Position numbers and translations under genes: made by a program | Assembly (NCBI GenBank): GCA_025093555.1 | Contig: JAIWNF010000079.1 | Coordinates: forward strand, 1-64,000 | Direction of reading: 5' to 3' | Length of the DNA: 64,000 bases | From: Circinella umbellata | Lineage: Eukaryota; Mucoromycota; Mucoromycetes; Mucorales; Lichtheimiaceae | Shown here: positions 1-12,969 of the stretch, one piece after another | Layout: each line of letters starts with the position of its first letter | Numbering within the stretch: the first letter of the stretch is position 1 | The notes under the pieces: model-generated | Told to the model about the DNA's origin: nothing | Seen by the model: only the letters and a program-made list of their open reading frames with translations | Database searches by the model: none

Positions 1-423
1 TTGTGTTTTGATCGCGTTTACACCTATTTATAACCGTTTAAAATTGAACAAAAAATTATTTAGGTTCTAAAGTGTATGCACCATATTAGATCATGGAGTT
101 CAAAAATCGAACTTATGATTTTCTAAAACTTAATACATACTGAATACCGTATGTACAGAAAGCGATGCGAAACATCACCTTTTTGTCTTTTTCTGAAAAA
201 TGACATATAGTATAGCACAAGACTGGTCGTTATAGTTGCTTAAAAGGCTTAAATTCTGTATAGATATTTTAGTATATACAAACAGTGTATTCAGATCAAT
301 AAGTGTTGCATATCTATATTGCTTTTATTTTATCTTATTTTATATTACATATATCTAAATTCTAGAAGCTCATTATTTAATAAAAATGTACATTGGGAAT
401 ACTTTTTTTTCAGTAAAGCGCAT
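1..423. other. Intergenic, 3' side of ARH1
   Basis: AT-rich sequence downstream of the leftmost gene. I see no open frame of useful length, no tRNA and no repeat. It probably holds the 3' UTR of the reverse-strand gene that ends at 424 and the flank of a gene outside the window. Confidence 0.5.
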
Positions 424-2150
424 TTACTGCAAAACAGCTAACATATCCTCAACCTTGACAAACTTTTCTCTTGGTTTACCAAGTTTCTCACCAGCAGAAA
501 ATTCAGCTGCTTCTATGCGTTTCCAATCAGCATAGCTTACAGGTCGAATATCTCGCGATTTGAAAATATCTTCTAATCCATCAGCGCCTTTCTTGTCGGA
601 ATCATCATTATCATTGAGCATAGCTCGCGATTCCTTGATGTCTTGTGCAATGGTATCCGCAGTTTCATATGCATCCGTCATGGTTGATACAATGACACCA
701 GTTGGGCCACGCTTCAACCAACCAGCGGTGTACATGCCTGGCACCTTAATAAAACAAATCCACCATATATATTTTTAATATCTTATCATATCCGCTACAT
801 ATATCAAAGAGTTTTTTTTTCTTTCCTTTCTTTACCTCTTGTCCTTCAGAGTCCAAAATCTTTCCGTAATTATTAGGTACACGACCCTGACGAGCATCAA
901 ACGGTACACCTTCCATTGGTAAACTCTTGTAACCAATACTTCTTAATACTAATCCACATTCACGATCCTCAAGTTCTCCTGTTCCGACTGCCTTTGTTTC
1001 CAATGGTGATGGACCTTCCAATCGGTTCAATTCATAGCGGATGCCTCTAACCTTAGTTTGGTTTGTGTCTGTCAAAATTTCTGTTGGACTTCTTAAAAAT
1101 TCAAGACTCCATGAACGATCTGCGGAGGTAGTAGGTGACCCCTTTTCCAAAATTCCCATCATACGTTTCAATGGTCTTCGCTTGCTCAAATATGGTTGTG
1201 CTGCATCAATTTCGGATTTGATCCAATCTTTGTCAGCTTTATAAGCAACATTTGGCAAATTCATCTGTTCGCGGAGTTCCTTGGATGTAAATGCTGCCTA
1301 GAAGCAACAGAGAGAGAAGTAAAATTTATCATCCATACCATATAAATAAATGATTTTTAATATATACTTTAAAATCCAATTTACCTGTAATGGTCCTCTT
1401 CGTCCAACAACATGTACATGTCGAATTTTACTCTTAGAGAGAGCTTCCAATGCATATTCGGTAATATCTGTCTTGCGTAAAGTATCAATTGGAGTTAACA
1501 AAACACGCGCAACATCCAATGCAACATTGCCCTGACCAATAACAACAGCAGTATCTGTTTGGTCCAATGGTAACTTTAAATTTTCGAATTGGGGCAATCC
1601 ATTATACCACGCAACAAAAGCGCGTGCCGATTCCACACCATATACATTTTCATTAGGAATACCAAGGTGTCTGTCTTCGCTTGCACCATACGAGAACAAA
1701 ATCGCATCATAATGTTTTTTGAGCTCTTGTACAGAAATATTCTTTGACGCCTTCGACGATGGACCAATGGTAACGTTGCCGAGGAATCGAAAACGATCGT
1801 CTTCGGCAACCTTGTCAAATGTTGTCATGACATTCTTTTTTTTTTCATATGGTGAATATATATATATATATATATATATGTATTTTCTTTTCGTATACTA
1901 ATATTTCATATAAAAGAAAAAAAAAAGAAAAGTGCGTTATTACCTTTACTTCCGGGTGATCGGGAGCAACACCGAATCGGACAAGACCATGAGGAACTGG
2001 GAGGCTGTCATAAACATCAATTTTAACATTAGTCACTTCTTTGAGTAACCGATGTGAGGTATAAAATCCAGCTGGACCACTACCAATAACTGCAAGACGG
2101 AATGGTCTAGAAGTTGCAGATGAATAGGCTCGGATAGAACTTCGTAACAT
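424..2150 (-). CDS. ARH1: NADPH:adrenodoxin (ferredoxin) oxidoreductase, mitochondrial
   Basis: Four exons, 2150..1944, 1834..1385, 1297..836 and 744..424, all phase 0, give 479 aa, close to the usual length of Arh1/FDXR. The N terminus (MLRSSIRAYSSATSRPF) is an Arg/Ser-rich mitochondrial presequence. It is followed by a FAD-binding Rossmann motif, LAVIGSGPAGFYTSHRLL, near residue 18. Exon 2 carries the NADPH-binding motif VIGQGNVALDVARVLL, and exon 4 the conserved PGMYTAGWLKRGPTGVI segment. The family passes electrons from NADPH to mitochondrial ferredoxin for Fe-S cluster and haem A synthesis in the matrix. The start is the first ATG before the presequence. Intron 1 contains a (TA)n run and several short A or T tracts. 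Identification is firm; exon borders come from consensus splice sites that keep the frame. Confidence 0.95.
1856..1879. repeat. (TA)n microsatellite in ARH1 intron 1
   Basis: An uninterrupted run of alternating T and A of about 24 bases lies inside the first intron of the reductase gene. It is a simple repeat with no coding effect. Confidence 0.9.
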
Positions 2151-3329
2151 AATAAATAGCTTGCGTATGGGTAGGAAAGTATATACCGAAAGCTATGTAT
2201 GCAAATGAAAATAAAAATAATAAAATTCAGGCTGTCATTCTTTTTATAGCGATCGAATCGGGGTGTTCAAAACTTACAAAGCAAATGTATGTGTCAAATA
2301 ATTGGTTGAAATTCAAGATGGTTGATGGAAGGTGGGTAAACATGTCCTATATTTTGTTTGTCTCTCCACTATATTATTATTACTTGGTGCTTTGAATGTA
2401 TTTTTTTATGAAGGCTTGTGCATCACAAGTATGACTGAAACATGTATATGAATTATCAATTTAATAATAATAGGGATTGCTGTAGTACAGTTTTCGTTAT
2501 TGTTGCAAGTACCTATAAACTGGAAGTACTCGTGATACTATTGGTTTGTACTATAAGAATGATACAAAAGTTGATGCACAAATTTACTTTCATAAAGCAT
2601 GTATAGATACTTTATTACTGCGGTTGTAGCATCTTTTTTGATAGTAATAAAGCCTCTTGTGGAACACTCGATGAAACATCTTAATATCGTCTTTATTAAA
2701 ATGTAATGAAAAAATAATATTATAATGGACTTTAATATATAAACAGTTAGTTCGTAACCCGTTGTCAACGCGACAAATAAAAAATGTATAATATGTATCA
2801 AGAACGTGATGATTATTATACCAAGGTCAAAAGAAAAAGTATTGGGAAAATAACTCTTTGTTCTTGAATGTTCACTTACCAAAAAAAAAAAAAAAGAAGC
2901 AAAAGATATTAGCTATTTCTTTTGGTATGCGGACATGTTATTAAACCATTGAAGGAAAAAGAGGTCGAAGGCATGTGTTTCTAAATTATGTCGTCTCATT
3001 CCTTCGGTCAAAAATAAAAACTTTCAAAGTAGCAGTAAATAGTAGGATGACAAGACTTTTTTGTTACTGTTCTTCTTTTGGTTATATCGGCTAATTTCTT
3101 TTGATTGAATACCAGGAAAAGGTTGGGGTATTATATATAGGTTGTCTTGGTACTAAAACAATACTTGTTGCATGAAAATGTAACCCTGAAATCAGCCTCA
3201 AACTCAACAGTACGCGGTATTAAAAAAATGAACGAACGAGCGGTATAGCGAGGAACCAAAAAAAAAAGCTTTTTCTACCAGTATCTTTAACTATTTTTTT
3301 TTCGTCTTCACGCATACAGTTGTATTCGA
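2151..3329. other. Divergent intergenic region ARH1/ASK1
   Basis: About 1.2 kb between the reverse-strand reductase and the forward-strand DASH gene, so it should hold both promoters. It contains A and T tracts, including a 15-base A run near 2881 and a pyrimidine-rich stretch before 3330. Short frames here (for example 2538..2882 on the reverse strand) show no recognisable motif and look fortuitous. Confidence 0.45.
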
Positions 3330-4931
3330 ATGTCTAGACGAACTGATGAAGAAGAAAACGTTGAATTAGAAAAACTACAGCAAGAGGTTACACTTTTACT
3401 GCAGGCCATTGACGAAAACTTTACTCGATGTCAACAAATCGTTTCTCAAGGAATTATCCCTGAAGTGGAGCGATATGCAACAGCTAGTAAACGCGTCTGG
3501 GAAGGTTTAAAAGTAAGAAAGAGAGAGAGAAGGGAAAGACGATTAAGAGTAACTTGAGAACTACTGATATATTAAAACTTCTCAATACCTCTTTTTGAAT
3601 AGGTATGGGTATACTTTTTTCAATGCGTAGACAAGAATGTTCTCCATCACCAAACCAATCGACCAGCATTTTCTGGAATACCACCCGAACCAATTTCAGA
3701 TCCTACACCTTGGGATCGATTAAAAGATAAATTCTCACCCTCATCACAAGATCTAAGTCGACTTTTGCATCGACCACCTCATTCGCATTTACCAGGTTCA
3801 CGAACCACCGCAACTTCTGCAACACTAACTCGGCCACACGTAACGGTCAACCGTACAAACACTTATACAACTACTGGTAGTAGTACAGGTGAATCATCCA
3901 CTACAGCATCTTTACGCCATAGAACATCACCACCAGAAACTATTCCATTTCGATTATCTGCTAGTGAATTACTTCAAACGCCAGCACGAGAAGCAGCAAA
4001 TATGTTAGTTGATAACACTCTTCGACGAATTGGCGCCATGAGTTCACCTAGTTCAGACGATGATGACACTTCTGAAACATCCAAGCAACAGCAACAATCA
4101 AAACCACAGGAACATAATTATGGGGACGAAACGCCGAAAAGTTGGGTAGCTAATAAAGATAATGAAGAAGGTCGAGAACGATTTGAAGGATTCATGCAAC
4201 AACGACGAGCATATTATAAAGACATGGCTATGGATGCTGAATTACCTGTTGTACGAAATCGACCATTACCAAAATCCCCGGGTCATCAACAACAAGCGCA
4301 AGATTTCACTACTGCATTTCCATTACCTATAAATAATAATTCATCAAAGACAGCATCTCCTTCTGTTAACTTTGATCAAGATCTTCGACCACCTTCAAAG
4401 CGTACACTTTCGGATTTCATGGATGATGACCCAAACTCACTACTACCTTCTTCTTCTCCTTCTACTACTACTATTCTACGCAATGAGGGACATGATAATG
4501 TTGAAGAAGAACAAGTGGATGAATTGGATGAAGAGGAGGATGAGGATATGGGTGGCGCATTCGAATTTTCACAAATTCAACCCAGTGATCTAGTAGCGCC
4601 ACATACAGATGACCGACAAAGCGGAATGAGTACACCATCAGGTAGTGTAGGTGGGATTTCAGTATCATCCTCAGCAAGTCAACTTCCCAAAGAATTCAGC
4701 CTTCATTATTTTTCAAATGTGTATCGTGAACCGCCCGCATCGACAGAATTGACACGCATTTATACCCTGTTTGAACATCGTCCTGGTCAGTCAATATCTG
4801 TGGATCAAGCAACCGAGTTACTAGACGATCGATCATTTACATCCGAACGTGTCAAGTTATATATAGATGTACTCGCATCAAAAAAATTCTTAAAAAAAGC
4901 AAGTGCTGGACGCTGGATCTTGAGACAATAA
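3330..4931 (+). CDS. ASK1: DASH complex subunit Ask1
   Basis: Two exons, 3330..3512 and 3603..4931, joined in phase 0 give 503 aa. Residues 6-75 match the Ask1 family signature: an acidic start, then VELEKLQQEVTLLLQAID, a C-x-x-IV segment and KRVWEGLK followed, across the intron, by VWVYFFQCV. The rest is a long disordered region rich in Ser, Thr, Pro and Gln with a Glu/Asp block near residue 365. The last 75 residues (FSLHYFSNVYREPPAS to the stop) form a compact winged-helix-like segment. DASH/Dam1 couples kinetochores to spindle microtubules and is fungus-specific; Ask1 is a Cdk1 target in yeast, and several S/T-P sites are visible here. The tail is longer than in budding yeast. The intron sits inside the conserved domain, so gene models that skip it would lose the signature. 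Confidence 0.88.
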
Positions 4932-7900
4932 TTAATTATTACGTTAAATTATTATTTACTATTATTACATATACATTAAAAAACTGAACAAATAATAATG
5001 AAAAGGGCTGATATACTAATGTATACTGTCTCTTAAATGTAGTATACATATTTTTTTTTGAATTCATGATCCCAATTGTAATTTTGAAAAAGAATGGTTT
5101 GTTTTTATAAATAGTATTGTTTGCTTCATATTTTCGAGTCGATACATGTTACTTGTAGTCATGTACAGCGTTGAAAGTTAAATCTGGTGCACCTAAAGAA
5201 AACCAGCCGTGATTTTGGAAATATGCCACACAACCAAAAGGGACCTATTTGAGCGAAACTGACCGAAAGGGCGTGGAGATTGATTTATCCCACATAGCTA
5301 AAAGCTATTCGTCTCCAAATAAAGGTTTTCCAAACAAATTATTTAAGCTAAAATAACAGGTGTGTATACGACATCGAACAAGTCATTACTACAATTTTTT
5401 CGTTCAACCAACGTTACTATTGAAAAAACAAACACATTTGTAGCTAAGATATATGATTAGAAATATTATTTATTAAGATAAAATAACATAACACTGTACT
5501 TGATACGTGCTCTAGTTTTTCCATCAATGTTTATTCGAAAGTGTCAAGATGTGCTGCTATGAAAAAATGACACAGGTGTTTTTTTAAGAGGACTAACGAA
5601 TTCTTTTTTTATTTAGTTACATGTCACGGATAAGAGTAGGGTGACTAAAGTAAGATATGATACATTGCTCTGTAACTGATAAAAGTTAGGAGTGATAAAA
5701 GGAAAAAATTGGAACAAGTAAAATAGCAATTATAGATTGAAAATAAAATGAATGAATTTGGAGGAGAGAGGCAAAGAGATAAACCAAGCACACCGTGTAA
5801 ACAAGAACTAGCTCCACTCACCCAAAAAAAAAGAGTATGGTTAACTATATAGCAAAGGTATATTACAGCGAGATGGGCTACCATCTACTTTGATAAGAAA
5901 TATGACTAAAGAAATGAAAAAAAGAATTGTTTCATACCATGATAGCTGAGATAGCCATGCGCTCTTTATTCATTGATTAATTGAGATTAATGTGTAGAAA
6001 TTAAAGAGAGCATTTACAAAATGTAATATCATCCGAAATATCATATAAGTTTAAATCATTGGAAATACTGTATTAAGAACGTAGCATTACATCATTTATA
6101 TCATATCATTTTCAACATTCAGCATGTGAAGATATAAAATGAGAGTTTGTTTAAAAAGGTAAAAGAAGTAAGCAATTATCATATTTTTGAAAACAATGGA
6201 AGCGTTTATAAAGAGGGTAGTTTATATGGAAAGATCACAGTATGTTTTTGGAGATGAAAAATTGTTTACAGAAAAAAGTTACGTATTATTTTATATAAAG
6301 GATATAACCCCACAATATTTTTCTCTTGGAAGGAGTAGAAAAACTTTACATCTCTTGAAACTCTTCAACCATCTTTTGAGTATTGATATGATATATAGCT
6401 TAAGTCTTCATGTTTTATCATTTTTTACGTATATGAAAGTGGAGGAATTTCTTGGCATTTTTAATCTTTTCTTGCATAAAACAGATAAATTAAGAAAAAT
6501 TTTGCCCATGGACAATAAGTCGTTTTTCAAAACATTCTAAGCAAAGATCAAAACAAGGTAAGCGTTCTCCAGCTATCAACTAATTATAAATAATTAATGG
6601 ATAAATCTGGAAAATTCGATACGCTTCTTATGAACTATGAAGCAAAGCACAAAAGAAAATTACCGATGCTTGTTCCTGAAGACCATTTAGAGAAAGACAT
6701 GTTTTTATAATTCTTTTTTTCTGACATAATTCTTACGAAAAGTAGATGGCCATCCATCTGAACGTAATACATCTTTAGTATACAGTTAACCATATCTTTT
6801 TTTTTAATTGGTGTGTGGAGCCAGTTGTCTACATGATGTACTTGGTTCCTCCTCTCGTCCAGATCCATTTATTTTATTTTACTTTATCATTCCCAGCTCA
6901 CTTATCTGTTATAGAAGCCCCCAATATCTTTATTATATATAAGTGTGGCAAAATCAACTTTCAACGTTGTGATTTGCTTGGCATGGCTCAACTTAAATTG
7001 GTGGCTCAGTTTTGTTCAAGAAGCTCAATTTGAAGAAAAAAAATGACTGTACGTATCGTTTTTAATAATATAAAGTAATTATTCAATTAATTTTTTAGAA
7101 AGGCTAGCAATAAGTGTTTGTCTAAATACAAAATTGGTCAAATTACTGTTTTTGAGCCTTTATTTTATTTACATTCCATTTCATCATTGATGGCCAGAGT
7201 GAAACAGTGTATTCAACGCCCAAAATAAAAAAAAAATTGCAAGTGAACTATTATTGAGGAGTACGTATAGCAAAAATATAATAATGACAATAATATATGT
7301 ATACGAACGCGTGATTTATAAAAGATCTCCAGGTAACTGTTTATACGTACGTACAAAACGGAAAAAAATATCAGTGTATGTTCACAGATGAACTTCAAGA
7401 ACTATGCAACAGAAAATGTATACTTGTCATTTGGAAGTTTAACCGTTGTACCGTAGCAGCCGGCAATCTTAACTTTATCCTACTAGTGATTTTCTCAAAA
7501 GAGATGTATTATATGACATTTAGCTTTTAGGTGTTTATGTTATAATATATAAAGTTATAGTAGCAATGCACAGAAGCCAATGGATATTAAACATAATGTC
7601 TATGGAAAGATATCGGCCATTTTTGTATGGTAGGTATAATATATAATACTGCACATAATTTAGCCTAATTTTATAACATTCAGGCAAGTAGTAGCTACAA
7701 GTCACTCATCTATTAATAACTTTAATAATATTAGATTTCTAAACGTAAACAATTTGGAAATAGTATACCAGTGTTATGTTTACTATTAATATTCAGTCGC
7801 TTTGTCCGTGAAAGTCTTAAGGACTTTCTCGTCATCAGTATTATCTTGGAAATAGTACCAAAATTCAACCTGCTCGAGCTTTCGTTCTTATGTATGTTTG

Positions 7901-8150
7901 TTGTTTCGTTGACAGGAAGCTTTTATCAACTGATTTCAAACAACTTTTTCAAAATGAAGCTTTCTCTCAAAAATTGTTTTTTTTGACACATCTTCTTTTG
8001 GTTTCTATGGTTAACAATACTTATCTCAAAAAAAAAAAAAATTCAAAACCGCATAAATGCTATATTTGTACAGCGGAGATAAGGTTGAAATAAAAGGGTA
8101 AATTCGAATCGATTCTTTTTTTTTTTATTCTCGACTTCTAATAATATACA
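4932..8150. other. Long intergenic region, no gene recognised
   Basis: About 3.2 kb of AT-rich DNA between ASK1 and JJJ1. The longest frame, 6187..6540 forward (117 aa), has a stretch FGDEKLFTEKSYVLFYIK that faintly recalls the C-terminal end of ubiquitin hydrolases, but it has no other family motif, so I do not call a gene. A short perfect hairpin (GAAAGTC, 5-base loop, GACTTTC) lies near 7811..7829. No tRNA, rRNA or transposon ends were recognised. The length, unlike the compact neighbourhood, suggests decayed insertions or an undetected non-coding transcript. Confidence 0.4.
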
Positions 8151-10331
8151 ATGCGTATTTGTTATTATGATTTACTTAATGTTGAGCGTACAGCAACCGA
8201 ACTAGATCTTAAAAAAGCTTATAGGAAGCAAGCTCTAATATGGCATCCAGGTAAATTACTTTTTTCTTTTTACCTCTTCGTGATAGCGACTTATTAAGCA
8301 ACACAGACATCCCCATTAAAAAAACATAATACCTTGACAGATAAAAATGGCGATCGAGTACAAGAAGCAACTGAACGATTTGCAATGATTCAGGAAGCCT
8401 ATGAAGTACTTTCTGATCCACACGAACGAACTTGGTGAGTTGAACAAATAAAATCAGACATTGCATGCTTATAAGAAAGAGAAAAGCTAATGAATATGAT
8501 CTATTGTTGATCAACCATTGAAACTAGGTATGACGGTCATAGAGATTCTATTTTACGTGGCGACGATGCAGCGGCACATAAAGATAGTAGTGCAGGCACT
8601 ACTTCCGATGATTTGATGCGATACTTTAGTATGTCTGAAGTTCGAGGTTTTGGGGATGATGACAAGGTAAAAGGAAGAAAAAGAATTTGGAAGGAAAACG
8701 AAGTGAATAGTTCACTGAGTAGACATTTATTATCGCTATACTGACTGGTCTCATTACTATATACTAAATATTTATGGATATTGAATTAGGGTTTTTTTGC
8801 AATTTACCGTAAAATTTTTGAAAAACTTTCTGATGAAGAAGAAAGTGCTTACAATTGTGATCCACCAGAAGATGGAGAAATGTTTACTCGGTATCCCATG
8901 TTTGGTAATTCAAAGACTCCTTTTGCTGATAATGATGGATACCGTGGATATCGCGCGTATGCACGCGATTTTTATGCTGCTTGGATGAATTTTACCAGTG
9001 TCAAGTCATTTCAGTGGATGGACAAATGGCGTTTAAGAGATGCTCCTAATCGATTTGTTCGTAGAGCTATGGAAAAAGAAAACAAAAAAGCTAGAGAAGT
9101 AGCTCGTAAAGAATATAATGATACTGTGCGAGTAAGTCAATATTTCAGTATATACAACGTATGTGCATGGATATATCTACAACTTCAATTAATAAACTTG
9201 CTATTTTCGCTATAATTTATATTTATTTGCTTTAGAGTTTAGCAACATTTGTACGAAAACGTGATCCACGGTTTAAAAAATTCCAACAAGACGAGCAAAA
9301 ACGTAGAGAAGTTGCTGCAGCAGAACAAAAGGCACGAGTACAGCGAGAAAAAGAAGAACTACAAGCTCAATTAGCATCTTATGAAGAACCAGAATGGGCT
9401 AAAATTGATCAAACCAGTCTGGCAGCTGCTGGTTATTTATCGGATAGATCTGACAATAATGATGATGAAGATGATGTTGGTAGTGGAGCTGAAGAAACTG
9501 ATTTCTATTGTGTTGTATGTGATAAATTTTACAAGAGTGAACAGCAATATACCAGCCATGAAAGTAGTCGAAAGCATTTAAAACTTGCAGAAAAGATGAA
9601 ACGTGAAATGATGGCAGATGAGGAGGATTTTGATTTTGCTACGACAGATGATGTAACTGCAGAAGAAAAGGATACAACATTGCTATCGGGAATAGATCAG
9701 GATATTGATGATATTGATAACATCGATGATCTATTGGAACAAGAAGAGTTTAATCGCACAGCTACAAAATCATCGAAAAAGAAAAAAAAGGGGAAGAAGG
9801 CGCCACGATTTGGTATCGAAGAACAACAAGAACCACCAGTATTAATGGGAGATGTGGATGAATTAAGTGCTTTAACAGCTTCATTAGAAATGGAAAAATC
9901 ATCACGGCGAAAACGAAGAAATGGAAAAAAAGAAGAAGGATTATCTGGGACAACATCAACAACAATCACGCCCCCAGTAGAATTAGAAGACAAAGAACCA
10001 ATAGATGTAAATGGAAAAGAAGACGAAGAAAAAAATATAGTAGAACCTGTTAAAGAATCTGGGAAGACAAAAAGGGAGAAACGTAAAGAAAAGAAGAAAC
10101 AAAAGGAAGAAAAGGCAGCAACTTCGGTAAGTCTAATGAATTTTGTCATGGCAACAAACAAAACTGAGTTTTATGTGTGATTGTTTAACCCCACAAATTT
10201 ATAATTTTTAGGAACTATTATGTAATGTGTGTGGCGAGGATTTTTCTACAAGAAATCTATTATTTACTCATATCAAAAAAACGGGTCATGCATTGGCTGT
10301 TCCGTTAAAATCAAAAAATAAAAAACGATAG
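8151..10331 (+). CDS. JJJ1: J-domain and zinc-finger protein Jjj1 (DNAJC21 type)
   Basis: Six exons, 8151..8250, 8341..8434, 8528..8666, 8790..9131, 9236..10126 and 10212..10331, give 561 aa with all phases matching. The N-terminal J domain reads [20 protein letters not shown] and then WHPDKNG; the HPD that stimulates Hsp70 ATPase is split by intron 1. Next come the DNAJC21/Jjj1-specific region ([24 protein letters not shown]), a Lys/Glu-rich coiled coil, a U1-type C2H2 finger ([20 protein letters not shown]), a very acidic/basic low-complexity block and a second C2H2 finger at the C terminus ([10 protein letters not shown]). In yeast Jjj1 recruits Ssa Hsp70 to cytoplasmic pre-60S particles to help release the Arx1/Alb1 export factors and Rei1. 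Length and domain order match the family. Confidence 0.95.
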
Positions 10332-10847
10332 AATTATTTATGTTACAAAAAAAAGTAACGGCTATAGTATAAGATGGTATTAATGATATAATAATATAGA
10401 AGAGAGATTACATATTTTCTGTTCATCTAACATTTTTCACTGATTAGCAAAAATGTAAAGCAACGGAAAATGTTTTTCCATTATTTTTCCGTTAAGTTCC
10501 GAATTTAGGGGCATTGACGTTTTAGAAAACAATGTCCCAAAGAAGAAAGTTATATATTACTACTGTTATTGTGTTGCTTCAAATACCTTTTATTTTCAGG
10601 GCACGAATAGTTAACTTCTTTACATTTGCTGCATAAACAACCAAATCGAGCGGAGGTCCAGATAAAAAAAAAGGTCGTTTGGAGTTCACACGACATATCA
10701 TCAGAAAAGCTTGCTTACGAATATAGAAAAAAAGTTTAAATAAATAAGCATGGTTTTTTTTTTTATTTTTCCACCTTTACTTTCCCATTTTTTCTTTCTT
10801 TCTTTAAGTCCTATAATAAAAATCAAAAACAACAAAAACAACAAAAA
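10332..10847. other. Intergenic JJJ1 to LSC1
   Basis: About 0.5 kb between two forward genes. It holds an inverted repeat with 9-base arms AACGGAAAA and TTTTCCGTT at 10462..10470 and 10485..10493, which could fold as a hairpin near the JJJ1 3' end. A pyrimidine-rich stretch before 10848 is typical of the 5' leaders in this window. Confidence 0.5.
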
Positions 10848-12554
10848 ATGATTGGTTCCAGTAGTAAATCAGCAGCAGCAGCAGTTATGCGTGCTACCAG
10901 CCAAGCAGCAAGTATGTTTCGGTGTTTTGGTGTTTTGCTTATTCTTTTTTTATGTAGTTGTATTTAGCAGAACCCTTTTTTATTCACCTCAGCTCTTTTT
11001 TTTTTTGCCTTTGTTATAGCTGCTTGTCGAAACACCTTTACTATCAATAGCGGATATGAATCTACCATCCAAAACCTTAAACTTCATGCAAATACTCGCG
11101 TTATGTGTCAAGGCACTGGTAAACAGGTATAAACATATGCAATCACAAAAAGAAAGGAATAGTTTAAATCCATATGTCAAAATAGTAATAATTATTTTGC
11201 TTGTTTTCGAAAACTAATCCAATTAAGCAAAAAAAAAAAAAAGGGCACTGCACAAATGCAAGAAGCGATCAAGTTTGGTACAAAATTTGTCGGTAGTGTC
11301 TCTGCCCGAAAGGCCGGAACTACTCATTTAGACCAGCCTGTTGTTGGTAGTGTGCGCGAGGTAGAGAAATTAGTTAAAAAAATGGAAATAGGCATTTAAT
11401 GTTGCATAAGAAAGTGAATGAGATAAAGAAGAAACTTCTGATATTGAAAACAGAATATAAAACTCTATTTAGGCTGCCGAGGTCTTGAAACCAGATGCCA
11501 CAGTTGTCTATGTACCTCTTAACGGCGCAGCTGATGCATTTATAGAGGCTATTGAAGCTGAAATCCCTTTAATTGTATCCGTCACCGAAGGTATTCCATT
11601 TGTTGATATGGCACGCGTCAAGGCAGCATTATTGAGTCAAAGCAAATCGCGTTTGGTAGGACCTAATTCCCCCGGTATTGTATCACCTTTGGCTGGCTGT
11701 AAGATCGGCATTATGCCCAATCGTATTTATAGCCCTGGTAATATTGGTGTCGTTTCACGATCTGGTACTTTGTCGTATGAAGCAGTACAACAACTTACAT
11801 TATTAGGGATGGGGCAAACTTTATGTGTTGGTGTGGGAGGTGATCCTATCAACGGAACCAACTTTATTGATGCCCTGAAAATCTTTTTGGATGATGACGA
11901 AACTGAAGGTACAATGTGAATAATTATTGATGGCTGTTTGGGTATATTTTTTATGTGAATCGAGGGAGGAAGGTCACACAAATCAAAAACGTTAAAAAAA
12001 AGTGCCAGAGTTCGTCTATATATATATGATTAAATTATTAAAACAACTGTCGTATCATTACTATTAGGTATCGTCATGATTGGTGAAATTGGTGGTACTG
12101 CAGAAGAAGAGGCTGCGGAATTCTTGAAGCAATATAATTTTTCAAGAGAAAATCCTAAGCCTGTTGTTTCATTCATTGCTGGTTTGACTGCTCCACCCGA
12201 TCGTCGTATGGGTAAGCTATTCTGAAAAAAAAAGATAGGATATATAGTATGATATAATGGAAAAACAACAACATACTGATGATACATTATAATAGGTCAT
12301 GCTGGTGCAATTGTATCGAGTAGTGGCAAAGGAAATGCAACAGATAAAATAAATGCTTTAAGAGATGCAGGTGTAGTGATGGCACAGGCTTTACCACATG
12401 TGGGAGTTACTTTACAACAAGTAAGTCGGGTTTTTTTTTGTCATTCGGGTATTCTCTTTGTAATACGAAAGATTTATCGATGTTTTTCATATGCTAATGT
12501 TATTATTATTTTACTCAGGAAATGATTAAGGCTGGTTTAATTGAAAAACAATAA
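10848..12554 (+). CDS. LSC1: Succinyl-CoA ligase, alpha subunit, mitochondrial
   Basis: Seven exons, 10848..10911, 11020..11126, 11244..11360, 11473..11908, 12068..12211, 12296..12420 and 12519..12554, give 342 aa. A Ser/Ala-rich mitochondrial presequence is followed by the CoA-binding fold ([20 protein letters not shown]). The ligase domain has [23 protein letters not shown] and [14 protein letters not shown]. The phospho-histidine motif RRMGHAGAI is present, with the catalytic His at residue 291 immediately after intron 5. The enzyme converts succinyl-CoA, phosphate and ADP/GDP to succinate, CoA and ATP/GTP in the TCA cycle, as a heterodimer with the beta subunit, which is not in this window. 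Length is normal for the family. Confidence 0.97.
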
Positions 12555-12969
12555 CACATTAAATCAATATCACTATATTACCTTACACTAAGTACTCTTC
12601 CCTCGTCTTCTTTCTTATTGCTTCTTTTTAATATATTCCTATGTCATTATCGTTTCCACTTTTTGCTCTTTCTTAGATTGGGTTACTATTAGGCATAAAC
12701 AACAATCAAATACAAAAAATAAATAATTGTATATGTACAGCTTACATTTTTCTTTAAAACAGTCAACTGTGAAAGCTAAAAAAATATATTTGGGGTTGCT
12801 CGTGACCTTTCCTTTTTTTTACTTTTCTTTTTCACCTGTCTTATTATTCAATTACTATTTTAATATTACCTTATTATTATTTTTTACACGTTTTACTGAT
12901 CGTCTCCCACATTCCCTCTTTCTCTCTTCCCTCTCGATCACTTTTTTTTAACTCATTAGAGGAAGAAAA
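12555..12969. other. Intergenic LSC1 to small membrane-protein gene
   Basis: About 0.4 kb, T- and C-rich towards the downstream ATG, consistent with a promoter or 5' leader. No repeat or RNA gene is visible. Confidence 0.45.

Noticed and set aside
6187..6540. 117-aa forward frame with a faint ubiquitin-hydrolase-like end (EKSYVLFYIK)
   Set aside because: No catalytic Cys or His boxes, no neighbouring exons in frame and AT-rich codon composition; treated as chance.
7811..7829. Perfect 7-bp-arm hairpin in the long intergenic region
   Set aside because: Single short palindrome in AT-rich DNA with no context; expected by chance in a region this long.
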